Origin: an uncultured Campylobacter sp.
Lineage (GTDB): Bacteria; Campylobacterota; Campylobacteria; Campylobacterales; Campylobacteraceae
Assembly: GCF_938045775.1 (NCBI RefSeq)
Contig: NZ_CALIBH010000230.1
Coordinates: forward strand, 1-53,114
Length of the DNA: 53,114 bases
Direction of reading: 5' to 3'
Numbering within the stretch: position 1 is the first letter of the stretch; the number at the start of each line of letters is the position of its first letter. Made by a program: the position numbers and the translations under genes. Under the pieces are notes generated by a model. That model was not told the origin of the DNA. It did not search any database and saw only the letters and a list, made by a program, of their open reading frames with translations. Shown one piece after another: positions 25,160 through 32,716 of this stretch.

Positions 25160-25206
25160 ATTATATAACAAAAGTTATATAAATGTCAAGTATTTTTATA
25201 ACTTTT
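25160..25206 (-). promoter_or_regulatory. Leftward early promoter overlapped by an inverted repeat operator
   Basis: On the minus strand TTGACA (plus 25184-25189) and TATAAT (25160-25165) are 18 bp apart. AAAAGTTATA at 25170-25179 and TATAACTTTT at 25197-25206 form a perfect 10-bp inverted repeat that spans the -35 and spacer. This is the natural operator of the divergent switch between the leftward operon and the rightward gene at 25224. Confidence 0.75.
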
Positions 25207-25223
25207 TTATAAAGGAGCATTAA

Positions 25224-25574
25224 ATGACGGTGAGAGAGGAATTGGACGATTTAAAATTTCGTCTAAGGTTAAAAACCGATGAAGAGCTGGCGGTGGCATT
25301 AAATACCTCGAAAGGATCAATAGACAGATGGATAAGCAGAAAGGATATACCGCAGAAATGGCGCAGGATAATAGAACTACAGTTTAAAGGATCAAATATT
25401 ATAAATAGCCAAATTGGAAATCAGAACACCCAAAACAGCGGAATGGGCGAATTTGATAGAAATGGTGCATGGAAAGAATTTATGGACTTGTTTAATGAAT
25501 TTGGTAGCAACGCCATGCTTAAGAAATTTATTGAGCGATTAAAAGAAGAAAAAGAAAAATTTGCAAAGGAGTAA
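25224..25574 (+). CDS. CI-like helix-turn-helix protein with RHIM-like motif
   Basis: A 116-residue protein. Residues 5-45 (DDLKFRLRLKTDEELAVAL, then GSIDRWISRKDIP) match the phage CI helix-turn-helix and resemble the N terminus of the regulator at 24231. Residues 59-71 hold INSQIGNQNTQN, nearly the same as the tail of the next gene product and that of the protein at 14870. Residues 80-116 form a charged amphipathic helix. ATAAAGGAGCATTAA is a strong ribosome-binding site. It faces the leftward operon across a shared operator, so it may be the lysogeny repressor; the motif could mediate self-assembly or interaction with its neighbour. Confidence 0.75.
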   Translation: MTVREELDDLKFRLRLKTDEELAVALNTSKGSIDRWISRKDIPQKWRRIIELQFKGSNIINSQIGNQNTQNSGMGEFDRNGAWKEFMDLFNEFGSNAMLKKFIERLKEEKEKFAKE

Positions 25575-25578
25575 AAAA

Positions 25579-25947
25579 ATGGATAAATCTAGTTCGTATG
25601 ACGAAAAAGACATTGGGTTGAGCGTATATGATGACGAAAACGAAATTAGTCTATTTAAGGTGAAGGAGCTAATGCTCTTTAGAGAAGATGCCAAAAGTAA
25701 CGCGGGATATAGCGATCCTAAAACTGCGGCAGAAGAGTTCTTGGAATTTATGAATATCTGCTATTATGAAATTATCGAGGCGGAGTTTATTCAAAAACAC
25801 AAAAGCGACCCCGTGTGGCTAAGAGTTAAAATTTTACAAGAGGGAAAAAGAAAAAAAAGGAAAAAGCGAATTGACGATCAATGTATCCAAATAAATAGCA
25901 AAAATAGCCAGATAGGCAACAGAAATATACAAAATAATAAAAATTAG
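25579..25947 (+). CDS. Acidic helical protein with basic linker and RHIM-like tail
   Basis: A 122-residue protein from the ATG at 25579 (AAAGGAG upstream), five bases after the previous gene, so one operon. The N-terminal 85 residues are acidic and helical (AAEEFLEFMNICYYEIIEAEF) and unrecognised. A basic linker KRKKRKKR at 90-97 leads to NSQIGNRNIQNN at 109-120, essentially the same motif as in the upstream protein. The domain, basic linker and motif tail layout is the same as in the protein at 14870. Function is unknown. Confidence 0.7.
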   Translation: MDKSSSYDEKDIGLSVYDDENEISLFKVKELMLFREDAKSNAGYSDPKTAAEEFLEFMNICYYEIIEAEFIQKHKSDPVWLRVKILQEGKRKKRKKRIDDQCIQINSKNSQIGNRNIQNNKN

Positions 25948-25992
25948 TATTAAGTTTATATTTATTAAAAGCGGCGCGATCGCGATTTGTGG

Positions 25993-25998
25993 TATAAT
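25993..25998 (+). promoter_or_regulatory. -10 element for the small secreted protein gene
   Basis: TGTGGTATAAT, an extended -10 with a perfect TATAAT, 36 nt before the ATG at 26034. Confidence 0.55.
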
Positions 25999-26033
25999 AG
26001 GACTATTATTTATTTCTTTTGCGAGGTGATGAT

Positions 26034-26276
26034 ATGAAAAAGCTATTTTTGCTTTTTATTTTTTGCATGTTTGCCGCAACGAACGCGGGTGCAGCGCAGC
26101 GGGTGGGCGGCTATACGAAACGGAACGGCACCTATGTGATGCCGCATCACAGAAGCTACAAAGACGGCAGCAGGTATAATAATTACTCCACAAAAGGGAA
26201 CTACAATCCCTATACCGGAAAAAGGGGAAGCAAAAGCCCCTATAAAACAAAGAGTTATAGAACCAAAAGGGGCTGA
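26034..26276 (+). CDS. Small secreted Tyr/Lys/Gly-rich protein
   Basis: An 80-residue protein from the ATG at 26034, which has GAGGTGAT upstream; a TTG at 26019 is possible but weaker. A signal peptide (KLFLLFIFCMFAATNAGA) is followed by a basic, repeat-like mature region with NYSTKGNYNPYTGKRGS. Proteins with the same NxSTKGNxNPYTG pattern are common small phage and bacterial hypotheticals. It has its own promoter and could be a lysogenic conversion gene. Confidence 0.65.
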   Translation: MKKLFLLFIFCMFAATNAGAAQRVGGYTKRNGTYVMPHHRSYKDGSRYNNYSTKGNYNPYTGKRGSKSPYKTKSYRTKRG

Positions 26277-26373
26277 CGTTTAGCGACAAGAGGAAATTTA
26301 CAAAAACGACCGAAGGTTAAGGATTTTTTGGTAAAATTACTTTCCATAATAAAATTTCAAGAAAGGATGAAAG

Positions 26374-26577
26374 ATGGGCGAGACATTAAGATATATTGCT
26401 TCAGGATTTAGAAATGCTTTTACCACCTTCCCGCTTGAAAGCGATATGATCTATAGGGCGGGCGACCTATCAAGGAGAATATACAAAAAGAGAATAAAAG
26501 AGCTAGAGAAAAGATATGGCGACGAGCAGATCAAAAAGAAAAAATCCAAGAAGCAATCATCCGCAGGCAATAAATAG
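26374..26577 (+). CDS. Small basic hypothetical protein
   Basis: A 67-residue protein with a good site (AAGAAAGGATGAAAG). The first half is amphipathic (RYIASGFRNAFTTF), and the second half is very basic (KKRIKELEKRYGDEQIKKKKSKK). No family is recognised. The downstream DUF2335-like frame begins inside its 3' end. Confidence 0.5.
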   Translation: MGETLRYIASGFRNAFTTFPLESDMIYRAGDLSRRIYKKRIKELEKRYGDEQIKKKKSKKQSSAGNK

Positions 26578-26998
26578 CCAGCCGATTCAAAACTACATAG
26601 ATAAGGCAGTTCAGTAAAATTTAAATATAAATGTTATCCCTTCGGAACTCAACCAGATTTTGCAAAAGGATCCCGATTACGCGGAAAGGGCTATGCAATA
26701 CCTAGAAAATGATCAGAAGCATAGGCATGAAATCGAGGATAGAATTTTAGCCGTCGAAGAGAAGGAGCAGAGCTTAAGAGCGCAGGAGGCGCCGCAGATT
26801 GTAAAGTTTAATCTAAGGGGACAAATTTTTGCCACAATTATTATTTTGTCCCTGGTCGGCTCTTTATTTTATAGCATTTACAAAGATTATTATTGGATGG
26901 CCGGCGGGAGTATCATCGTGACGATAATCGCTATTTTGCCTCAATGGTTTAATAAAGACAGAAAAAAAGCAGATCCAAACGAAACCGACCGAAAATAA
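26516..26998 (+). pseudogene. DUF2335-like membrane protein split by an in-frame stop
   Basis: From ATG at 26516 (overlapping the previous gene) 33 codons run to TAA at 26615-26617; the same frame then stays open to 26998. The downstream part resembles DUF2335 membrane proteins: IPSELNQILQKDPDYAERAM, then QKHRHEIE, then LRGQIFATIIILSLVGSL and a second helix IIVTIIAILPQWF. The homologous-looking part begins before the only available downstream start (TTG at 26660). Hence either a full-length protein was interrupted by a nonsense change or the TTG start yields a shorter 112-residue form. Confidence 0.55.
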
Positions 26999-27113
26999 TT
27001 AAATTTATTCGCATATGAAATTTACAAATAAAAATCCATTTTAAAATTTTGCGCGAGCTAATCCGAAGCGATTACATAAGCTTCCTATAAGTAAAAATCT
27101 ATATAATATAATT

Positions 27114-27404
27114 ATGAAATATATAAAATTTACCTTCGATAAGCGCAAGGCCGAGATCAATTTAGCCAAACACGGCGTGAGCTTTGGCGAAGCAAAAAGC
27201 GTCTTCGCCGACGAGTTTGCGCGCGTGATATTCGACGATGAGCATTCGGAAGACGAGGAGCGATTTATCATTTTAGGTATGAGCGCGCGAGCGAGAATTC
27301 TCGTCGTGGCGCATTGCTACCGTGAAAAGGACGAGGTCATCAGAATCATATCGGCGCGCAAGGCCACCGCTCGCGAAACCAAGCAGTACGAGGAGTTACG
27401 ATGA
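27114..27404 (+). CDS. brnT: BrnT-family toxin
   Basis: A 96-residue RelE-fold ribonuclease toxin. The opening FTFDKRKAEINLAKHGVSFGEAKSVFADE is the BrnT signature, with DDEHSEDEERFIILGMS and a final RIISARKATARETKQYE, the conserved Arg-containing C-terminal helix. It overlaps the antitoxin gene by 4 bp (ATGA). An AT-rich TATATAATATAAT promoter sits at 27100-27113, very near the start. BrnT slows growth by RNA cleavage unless bound by BrnA; the pair may stabilise the prophage. Confidence 0.9.
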   Translation: MKYIKFTFDKRKAEINLAKHGVSFGEAKSVFADEFARVIFDDEHSEDEERFIILGMSARARILVVAHCYREKDEVIRIISARKATARETKQYEELR

Positions 27405-27604
27405 AAAAAGAGTATGATTTTAGCAAATCGGTTAAAAATCCGTATGTAAAAAAGCTCAAAAAGCAGATCAGCATAAATTTAGACGCCGAGACGATCGAAT
27501 ATTTTAAAGCCCTTGCCGATCAGAGCGGCGCGAAGTATCAAACGCTTATCAATATGTTTTTAAGCGAATGCGCGGCAAAGGGGCTAAAACCAAATTTTTT
27601 ATAA
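27401..27604 (+). CDS. brnA: BrnA-family antitoxin
   Basis: A 67-residue ribbon-helix-helix antitoxin. ISINLDAETIEYFKALADQSGAKYQTLINMFLSECA is the BrnA DNA-binding and dimerisation region, and the N terminus is the toxin-binding part. It is encoded after the toxin, as usual for this family, and overlaps it. BrnA dimers normally repress their own promoter. Confidence 0.88.
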   Translation: MKKEYDFSKSVKNPYVKKLKKQISINLDAETIEYFKALADQSGAKYQTLINMFLSECAAKGLKPNFL

Positions 27605-27686
27605 ATTCGCCCTTAAAACGCGCGCCCTCGCTTTGTCCGCATTTCATCGGCGCCGCCGAAGTTTAAATGGCTGCGGCGGCGGATGG

Positions 27687-27971
27687 TTAAATAATCGAGA
27701 CGTCGAGCTTCTTACCTAGCGCGCTTACCGCAGAGCTTAAGGTGCTTAGGGTAAGAGAGCTATTTTTCGGATTCAAAAGCCTAGATACGACGGCTCTGCT
27801 GGTATTCATACGCTGCGCGAGCTCGGTCTGCGTAATGTTTTGAGCTCTCATCTCTTCTTCAATCTGATAAGCTATAACGCGCTTTATCGCCACGGCTTTC
27901 GTCTGCTCGTAAAGCCCGTCCTCTTTCAAAAAATCATCAAACGAACTTAAATTTTCCAGTTTCATATTCAC
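27687..27971 (-). CDS. higA: HigA-like XRE antitoxin
   Basis: A 94-residue protein with an XRE helix-turn-helix in the C-terminal half (NITQTELAQRMNTSRAVVSRLLNPKNSSLTL). It follows the toxin gene by 29 bp, the order expected for HigBA. It converges on the BrnTA module. The name is by family and context. Confidence 0.8.
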   Translation of the reverse strand: MNMKLENLSSFDDFLKEDGLYEQTKAVAIKRVIAYQIEEEMRAQNITQTELAQRMNTSRAVVSRLLNPKNSSLTLSTLSSAVSALGKKLDVSII

Positions 27972-28000
27972 TCTTCCTTTTTTTGTTGCTAGCCTTACTT

Positions 28001-28336
28001 TTACCCTAATTCCCTTGCGCGCTTGCTCGCCAGATCGATATCCTGTTTAGGCGTCTTTTGCGTTTTCTTTATGAAGCCGTGAAGCAGCACCATATACCCG
28101 CGCTTCACGATAAAAATCACTCTTGCGATCTTTCCGTCCGAAATATCGCTGCGCACCTCATAAAGTCCATTTCCTAAACTTCTACACACGGGCATCCCGA
28201 TCGGGTAGCCAAACTCCACCGTCGCAATATCCTCTCCTATGATCCTGCGATCCTCTCTATCCAAACTCAACAACCACTCGCGAACGGGCATATTGCCGCC
28301 CGCATTTTGATAGAAAACCGCCTCAATTTTTTTCAT
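28001..28336 (-). CDS. higB: HigB/Gp49-like RelE-superfamily toxin
   Basis: A 111-residue protein from the ATG at 28336; the longer open frame upstream covers the operator and is unlikely to be translated. It has the Gp49/HigB pattern: AVFYQNAGGNMPVREWL, then GNGLYEVRSDISDGKIARVIF and MVLLHGFIKKTQKTPKQDIDLA. Such toxins cleave mRNA, often on the ribosome. The partner antitoxin is immediately downstream. Confidence 0.85.
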   Translation of the reverse strand: MKKIEAVFYQNAGGNMPVREWLLSLDREDRRIIGEDIATVEFGYPIGMPVCRSLGNGLYEVRSDISDGKIARVIFIVKRGYMVLLHGFIKKTQKTPKQDIDLASKRARELG

Positions 28337-28344
28337 ATTCCGTA

Positions 28345-28364
28345 TTGTATCAAAAAAGATACAA
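28345..28364. promoter_or_regulatory. Palindromic operator of the HigBA-like module
   Basis: A perfect inverted repeat, TTGTATC at 28345-28351 and GATACAA at 28358-28364 around AAAAAA. It starts nine bases upstream of the toxin ATG, the usual place for autoregulation by an XRE antitoxin. Confidence 0.65.
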
Positions 28365-28384
28365 AAAAGCAAATCGCAGTATAG

Positions 28385-28410
28385 AAAAATTAGGACGCGG
28401 GGGAATAAGC
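28385..28410 (+). promoter_or_regulatory. Late-promoter-like repeat, copy 1
   Basis: AAAAATTAGGACGCG followed by AATAAG, 55 nt before the portal gene. It shares the TTAGGACGCG core with copies at 30182 and 47656; the -10 part is poorer here. Confidence 0.45.
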
Positions 28411-28465
28411 TATCCAAAAAATAGGGTCAAATCCGGGCAGGATGCGCCCTTTTGCGGAGTAGAAA

Positions 28466-30163
28466 ATGCCAAACGACGAAGATTATTCGCTGATTACGCG
28501 CGCTTTTAGCGACCTTGAGGAGCAGGAGGAGAGATTTCTGCGCTGCGAGAGAGCATATCGTGCGGTTTACAAAGAGGATAACCGCACGAGCAAGCGCAAG
28601 AGCGCAGAGCGAAGCCGCTCGAAGCTTTACATCCCGCTCGTAAAAACCACCGTAAATATCATCCATAGCGTATTTAAAACCAGCTTTATGAGCGACCGCT
28701 GCCCGATCGAAGTAAAGAGGGTAGGACTGCGAAGCGATCATGATCTAATCCTGCAAAACGCGCTTACGGCGGTGCTGAAAAACTATTGGAAAAAGAAAGA
28801 GCACCGCGTGGGGCTATCCAAAGCCGTGCTTAGCGCGCTGTATCTGCCGCTGGGTATCGTCAATCTATTTTACGACAAAACCGCCGCGCAGATCCGCACG
28901 AAATTTATCCCGATCACCGATCTTGCATTTGATCGCCACGCAAGCGACATCAACGACATCGAATACGTAGCCTATAAATATAACCAATCGGCAAGAGAGA
29001 TCAGAGAGAAGCTGGAGCGAAAATTCTACAAATCCAAAGACCGAAACGTGATCGCGCAGACCACGGCAGGCAGCGAGCGCATAGCGATGCGAGATCTGTA
29101 TATCAAAAGCCGCGAGCAGGGGCGCGCCGTATGGAAGCTCAAAACCTACGCAAACGGCACTCTCGTGCGCGAAGCGACATTCTCCCGCCTGCCGTTTCAC
29201 TACGGATATTGCATCGAAACTACGCCTAGCATAAACGAGGACGAGCGTGAGGATGAGATAGCGATATACGGCTCGTGTATCCCAGAGATCGTTTGGGAGC
29301 TGCAAGAGGAATACAACATCAAGCGAAACCAAAAGATCGACATCACCGAAAATCAGATCGATCCGCCTTACGCCGTAGATAAGGATTCGGGCAGCGTGGC
29401 GATCAGCGACATCGCCGCTAGGAAAAAATTTATCCGCATAAGCCCGGGTCCGGGCAAGACGGTCAAAGACGTCATTATTCCGATAAACGAACCCGGCACC
29501 TATGGATTAAGCGAAGAGATCGCGATGCTAAAGAACGAATATGAGATCGCGACGGGCGTAAACAGCGTGATGACGGGGCAAACGAGCCCGAGCGATCGCA
29601 GGGCTACGAGCGCGCTTCAGGCGGTCAATTCGGCTTCCGGCACGAGGATAGAGAGCATGCTTCAAACCCTGCTCGATACGATGCTGCAAAGCTATGCCGA
29701 ACATTTCGTCTGGCTCATATACAAATTTACAAGCGACGAGGAGTTTGTGCGGATTACGGAAGATCCGCAGATCATCGAAAAGATAGGTGATCGCAGCGCG
29801 CCGCTTGATTTCGACGTGAACGTAAATTTCGGCACCACCATCGCAAACGAAGTCAAGATCGGACAGCTCAACTCGCTGATGCAGGTCTTGGCGCAGGCGA
29901 ATATGGCAACCCCAGCTATCTCAGGGGAGATCATAAAAGAAATTCTAACTCTGATCCTCGGCGAAAACGCGCCTATCGAGGCGATCGACGAGGCTATGGC
30001 GCAGATGCAAGCGCTCCAGCAAGCCCAACTTCAAGCGGCGCAGCAAGCGCAGGACGCAGTCGATGATGAGGGCGGCGCGGCACCGGACGTCCCTGATAGG
30101 GACGAACATCCTCCGAGCGACGATGAACTCGATCGCGCAGCGCTGCTAAACGGCGGGATTTGA
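28466..30163 (+). CDS. Portal (head-tail connector) protein
   Basis: A 565-residue protein, first gene of the rightward late operon. It begins DEDYSLITRAFSDLEEQEER and contains RSKLYIPLVKTTVNIIHSVF, VYDKTAAQIR-like and NGTLVREATF segments, and EIATGVNSVMTGQ, the typical helix-turn region of podovirus-type portals. The C terminus is Gln/Ala-rich and acidic. Portal dodecamers form the DNA gateway of the capsid and dock the terminase. The following scaffold-like and capsid genes support the call. Ribosome-binding site GGAG. Confidence 0.82.
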   Translation: MPNDEDYSLITRAFSDLEEQEERFLRCERAYRAVYKEDNRTSKRKSAERSRSKLYIPLVKTTVNIIHSVFKTSFMSDRCPIEVKRVGLRSDHDLILQNALTAVLKNYWKKKEHRVGLSKAVLSALYLPLGIVNLFYDKTAAQIRTKFIPITDLAFDRHASDINDIEYVAYKYNQSAREIREKLERKFYKSKDRNVIAQTTAGSERIAMRDLYIKSREQGRAVWKLKTYANGTLVREATFSRLPFHYGYCIETTPSINEDEREDEIAIYGSCIPEIVWELQEEYNIKRNQKIDITENQIDPPYAVDKDSGSVAISDIAARKKFIRISPGPGKTVKDVIIPINEPGTYGLSEEIAMLKNEYEIATGVNSVMTGQTSPSDRRATSALQAVNSASGTRIESMLQTLLDTMLQSYAEHFVWLIYKFTSDEEFVRITEDPQIIEKIGDRSAPLDFDVNVNFGTTIANEVKIGQLNSLMQVLAQANMATPAISGEIIKEILTLILGENAPIEAIDEAMAQMQALQQAQLQAAQQAQDAVDDEGGAAPDVPDRDEHPPSDDELDRAALLNGGI

Positions 30164-30164
30164 G

Positions 30165-30239
30165 ATGAAAAACGAGTTTAAAAAATTTAGGACGCGCAGA
30201 AATAGAATCATTAAAAATTTTCAAAGGAGAAAGCTATGA
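30165..30239 (+). CDS. 24-residue basic microprotein (tentative)
   Basis: ATG at 30165 opens 24 codons encoding a basic peptide (EFKKFRTRRNRIIKNF); its TGA overlaps the next ATG. The same bases include the late-promoter-like repeat copy 2, so this could be chance reading of a regulatory site. Confidence 0.3.
   Translation: MKNEFKKFRTRRNRIIKNFQRRKL
30182..30210 (+). promoter_or_regulatory. Late-promoter-like repeat, copy 2
   Basis: AAAATTTAGGACGCGC, then TAGAAT, ending ATCA. It matches copy 3 (47656-47684) at 25 of 29 positions. It lies 26 nt before the gene at 30236 and would reinforce transcription of the scaffold and capsid genes. Confidence 0.55.
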
Positions 30240-30535
30240 AAAAAAGCGATTTTAAGGTGCTCGGCACGATAACCCATATGGCTTCTAACGGGCTGATGGT
30301 GTTTTCAAACGGCAAGAGCACGGGGCAGATCTCGGACGGAAAAATCGGCGACGTAGTCGTCAGAGCTAAGGACGAGACGGGGCTGGAGGTGCAAATTTTT
30401 AGCGCCGAGGAGTGGTCCGCCATGGGAGCCGATGAGAAAAAGTCCGGCAAGGATGAGGACGGGAAAAAGGACGACGTGAAAGCGAACGAGGGTCTTTTGG
30501 ATTTGGGCGGTAAAGCAAGCAAGGAAGGAGAGTAG
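30236..30535 (+). CDS. Small phage protein upstream of scaffold
   Basis: A 99-residue protein. Strands at the N terminus (DFKVLGTITHMASNGLMVFS) precede a disordered acidic and Lys-rich C terminus. Small proteins at this position in other phages may be head decoration or assembly factors, but no family is recognised. Ribosome-binding site AAAGGAGAAAG; it ends 2 bp before the next gene. Confidence 0.6.
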   Translation: MKKSDFKVLGTITHMASNGLMVFSNGKSTGQISDGKIGDVVVRAKDETGLEVQIFSAEEWSAMGADEKKSGKDEDGKKDDVKANEGLLDLGGKASKEGE

Positions 30536-30537
30536 AG

Positions 30538-31098
30538 ATGGACGTGGATATCTATGACGACGATTTGGACGAGGGCGTAACAGATCCCGCCGCCGCGGCT
30601 GTCGCAGACGGCAAGGGGGAACCTGCCAAGGATGCGGGGGGCGAGCCTAAAAAATCCGCCGCGCCTCGCGACGACAAATCTGCAAAAGAGGAGCCGAACA
30701 AAGGCGCGGAGTCTGGCAAGAAAGAGGGCGCCAGAGGCAAGGTGCTAAGCGACGAGGAGTATCAAAGCTTCCGCGCGATGGAGCAAGAAAGGCAGCTTAA
30801 AGAGCTCGAAACGGATTTCAAAAAGGAATACGGGGACTTCAATATGCAAAAGGTCCTCGACAAGATGTTTGAGCTCGACGAGAAGAACAAGGGGTATTTG
30901 GAGAAAAATTTCAACCCTACGGGGATCGAAAACGTCTATCTCAAATATTTCAAGGATAAGGCGCCGCAGGACGACGAATATGACGTAGTCCACGGCAAGG
31001 GCGGCAGCGCTATCGATAGAGGAGAGATGGCGCGCCGAATCAACAAGGGCGAGATCAGCCAAGAGGAGAAGCTCGCCTACCTCGCCAAAATTTATTAA
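30538..31098 (+). CDS. Capsid scaffold-like protein
   Basis: A 186-residue protein directly upstream of the capsid gene, the usual place for a scaffold. The first 75 residues are acidic, Ala/Lys-rich and disordered; residues 80-150 are a helical domain (QLKELETDFKKEYGDFNMQKV, NFNPTGIENVYLKYFKD); the C terminus has RRINKGEISQEEKL. Charged, helical, partly disordered proteins here guide procapsid assembly. The helical domain is shared with the early-operon protein at 14870-15259. Confidence 0.7.
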   Translation: MDVDIYDDDLDEGVTDPAAAAVADGKGEPAKDAGGEPKKSAAPRDDKSAKEEPNKGAESGKKEGARGKVLSDEEYQSFRAMEQERQLKELETDFKKEYGDFNMQKVLDKMFELDEKNKGYLEKNFNPTGIENVYLKYFKDKAPQDDEYDVVHGKGGSAIDRGEMARRINKGEISQEEKLAYLAKIY

Positions 31099-31110
31099 AA
31101 GGAGAAAGAG

Positions 31111-32040
31111 ATGCCAACTATCAGAGATGGGCTAATTACCTCCGAGGAAGCGTTCGGCAAATCGGGGATGGAGTTTTGGAATACGATCAAAGAGATCGGC
31201 TGGAAAAGCACGCCGTTTCTTACGGCGATCGGAATGGGTGCGCCGAGGGATAGGAGCTCCAACGCGGCGTTAGGTCATACTTGGATGTATGACGAGACGC
31301 CCGACGGCGATCTAAACAACGCTCACATGGAGGGCGGCGCTCCGGCTGCGCTGAAATACGTGATCGGCGGCAAGCTAAGCAACCACTATCAAATCGTCAA
31401 AGACACCTACGGCGTCAGCGGCACCGAGGAGGACGGCAAAAGAGTGGACGGCTCGATGGTGCTCGCTCGTGCGGGCGATCTTGCGGGCATCCGCCACAAG
31501 CAGACGATCGAGAAGATTTTGCTTAGCGATCAGGCGGCGCTTGCTCGCGTCAATACCGGCGCATCAAAGGCTGCGGGAAAGTGTGGTGGATTGAAAAGCT
31601 TTGCCACCGTAACGAACACGATCGATGCGAAAAACGCCACGCTAAGCATGCAAACGCTTAGAGACGTGCTCAAAGTAGGGCACAAGAAAAGCCGCCCGTA
31701 TGATTTCATCCTAGTAAATGATAAGCAGCTCGATAAGATCATGGATCTCATCGACAAGATCAAACAGGTAAATAACACGGTGGAATATCTCCATGATAAG
31801 GTGCAGGCGATCGACTCTCAATACGGCGAGAGCGTAAAAATCCTGCTAAGCCCGGAGCTTGCGGATACAGAGCTGATCGCATTCAGAAGCGATGACATCT
31901 ACAAGGTGGACTGGAGAAATACCAGAAGAAGAGAGCTTCCGAGCGAGAACGACGAGATCAAAAGGGAAATTTTGACCGAATTCACGCTTCGAGTCTGCAC
32001 GCCGGTGGCCTTTGCTTGGGTGAAAAACCTAGCAGCCTAA
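31111..32040 (+). CDS. Major capsid protein (SU10/DUF5309-like)
   Basis: A 309-residue protein. The start TIRDGLITSEEAFGKSGMEF leads to STPFLTAIGMGAP and HTWMYDETPDGDLNNAHMEGG, which fits the N-terminal arm and E-loop pattern of HK97-fold capsids of the SU10/DUF5309 type. Later parts include DFILVNDKQLDKIMDLI and LLSPELADTELIAF. Position after the scaffold, moderate size and a strong ribosome-binding site (AAGGAGAAAGAG) support major capsid. A stable hairpin follows its stop. Confidence 0.8.
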   Translation: MPTIRDGLITSEEAFGKSGMEFWNTIKEIGWKSTPFLTAIGMGAPRDRSSNAALGHTWMYDETPDGDLNNAHMEGGAPAALKYVIGGKLSNHYQIVKDTYGVSGTEEDGKRVDGSMVLARAGDLAGIRHKQTIEKILLSDQAALARVNTGASKAAGKCGGLKSFATVTNTIDAKNATLSMQTLRDVLKVGHKKSRPYDFILVNDKQLDKIMDLIDKIKQVNNTVEYLHDKVQAIDSQYGESVKILLSPELADTELIAFRSDDIYKVDWRNTRRRELPSENDEIKREILTEFTLRVCTPVAFAWVKNLAA

Positions 32041-32045
32041 AGCGC

Positions 32046-32065
32046 GGGGCAGGTAAGCCTGCCCC
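32046..32065 (+). terminator. Perfect hairpin after the capsid gene
   Basis: GGGGCAGG at 32046-32053 and CCTGCCCC at 32058-32065 form an 8-bp stem with a TAAG loop. No U-run follows. It probably attenuates or stabilises the transcript so that capsid is made in excess of downstream proteins. Confidence 0.55.
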
Positions 32066-32080
32066 AAACAAGGAGAAGAG

Positions 32081-32716
32081 ATGACCTTTTCAAATTTCAA
32101 AGAAAGACTGCAAATCGCGACTCGCCCGGACGTCTTGGCTCCGAGCGACGAGGAGATCAAGACGCTGATGGGCGAAGCGGCGCTGGAGATTTGCAAGGCT
32201 ATCACTCCGCTTGAGATGATCGAGATAGATCATCGCAGCTTCGAGGTGGCGTATCACTTAGGGGGCGATTACTTCGTGCGAAAATTTAAGCTTCCTGCAA
32301 AGGATAGCGACGAGATCGATTTCAAAGACGATAGCTTGATAAGCGCTCTGCTTTACGGAATCGCCGCGAAACGCGGACGAGACGATTTTTATCAAAAATA
32401 CAGGAGCTTTTATCAAAGATCGCTCTGCGAGTACGAGCTAAATAATTTCGATGAAAACACGCCCGATCTGACCGCCGCGCTGGCAAGAAGCGGGTATTTG
32501 AAACCCTACGGCATCTATTATGCGCTCTCTAAAGTATATATTTTTGTACCAGAGTTTCTTTCCATGCTTGATTTTTGGCTTGCCGATATTCCCCGCAAGC
32601 GCAATCTTTCGTGGCGAAATTTTATTTACGATTTTATCAAATATCAAAACAAACAGATAGATCGCGCTGATTTGGCAGCGCTGGATAAAATAATGAAAGA
32701 AAGGATAAAACCATAA
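32081..32716 (+). CDS. Putative head-tail connector or tail adaptor protein
   Basis: A 211-residue protein. The first part (TFSNFKERLQIATRPDVLAPSDEEIKTLMGEAALEICKA) is helical like adaptor proteins that follow capsid genes; the middle holds LISALLYGIAAKRGRDDFYQKYRSFYQ, a helix pair typical of connector complexes. The call rests on position and helix pattern. It overlaps the next ATG by one base. Confidence 0.5.
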   Translation: MTFSNFKERLQIATRPDVLAPSDEEIKTLMGEAALEICKAITPLEMIEIDHRSFEVAYHLGGDYFVRKFKLPAKDSDEIDFKDDSLISALLYGIAAKRGRDDFYQKYRSFYQRSLCEYELNNFDENTPDLTAALARSGYLKPYGIYYALSKVYIFVPEFLSMLDFWLADIPRKRNLSWRNFIYDFIKYQNKQIDRADLAALDKIMKERIKP

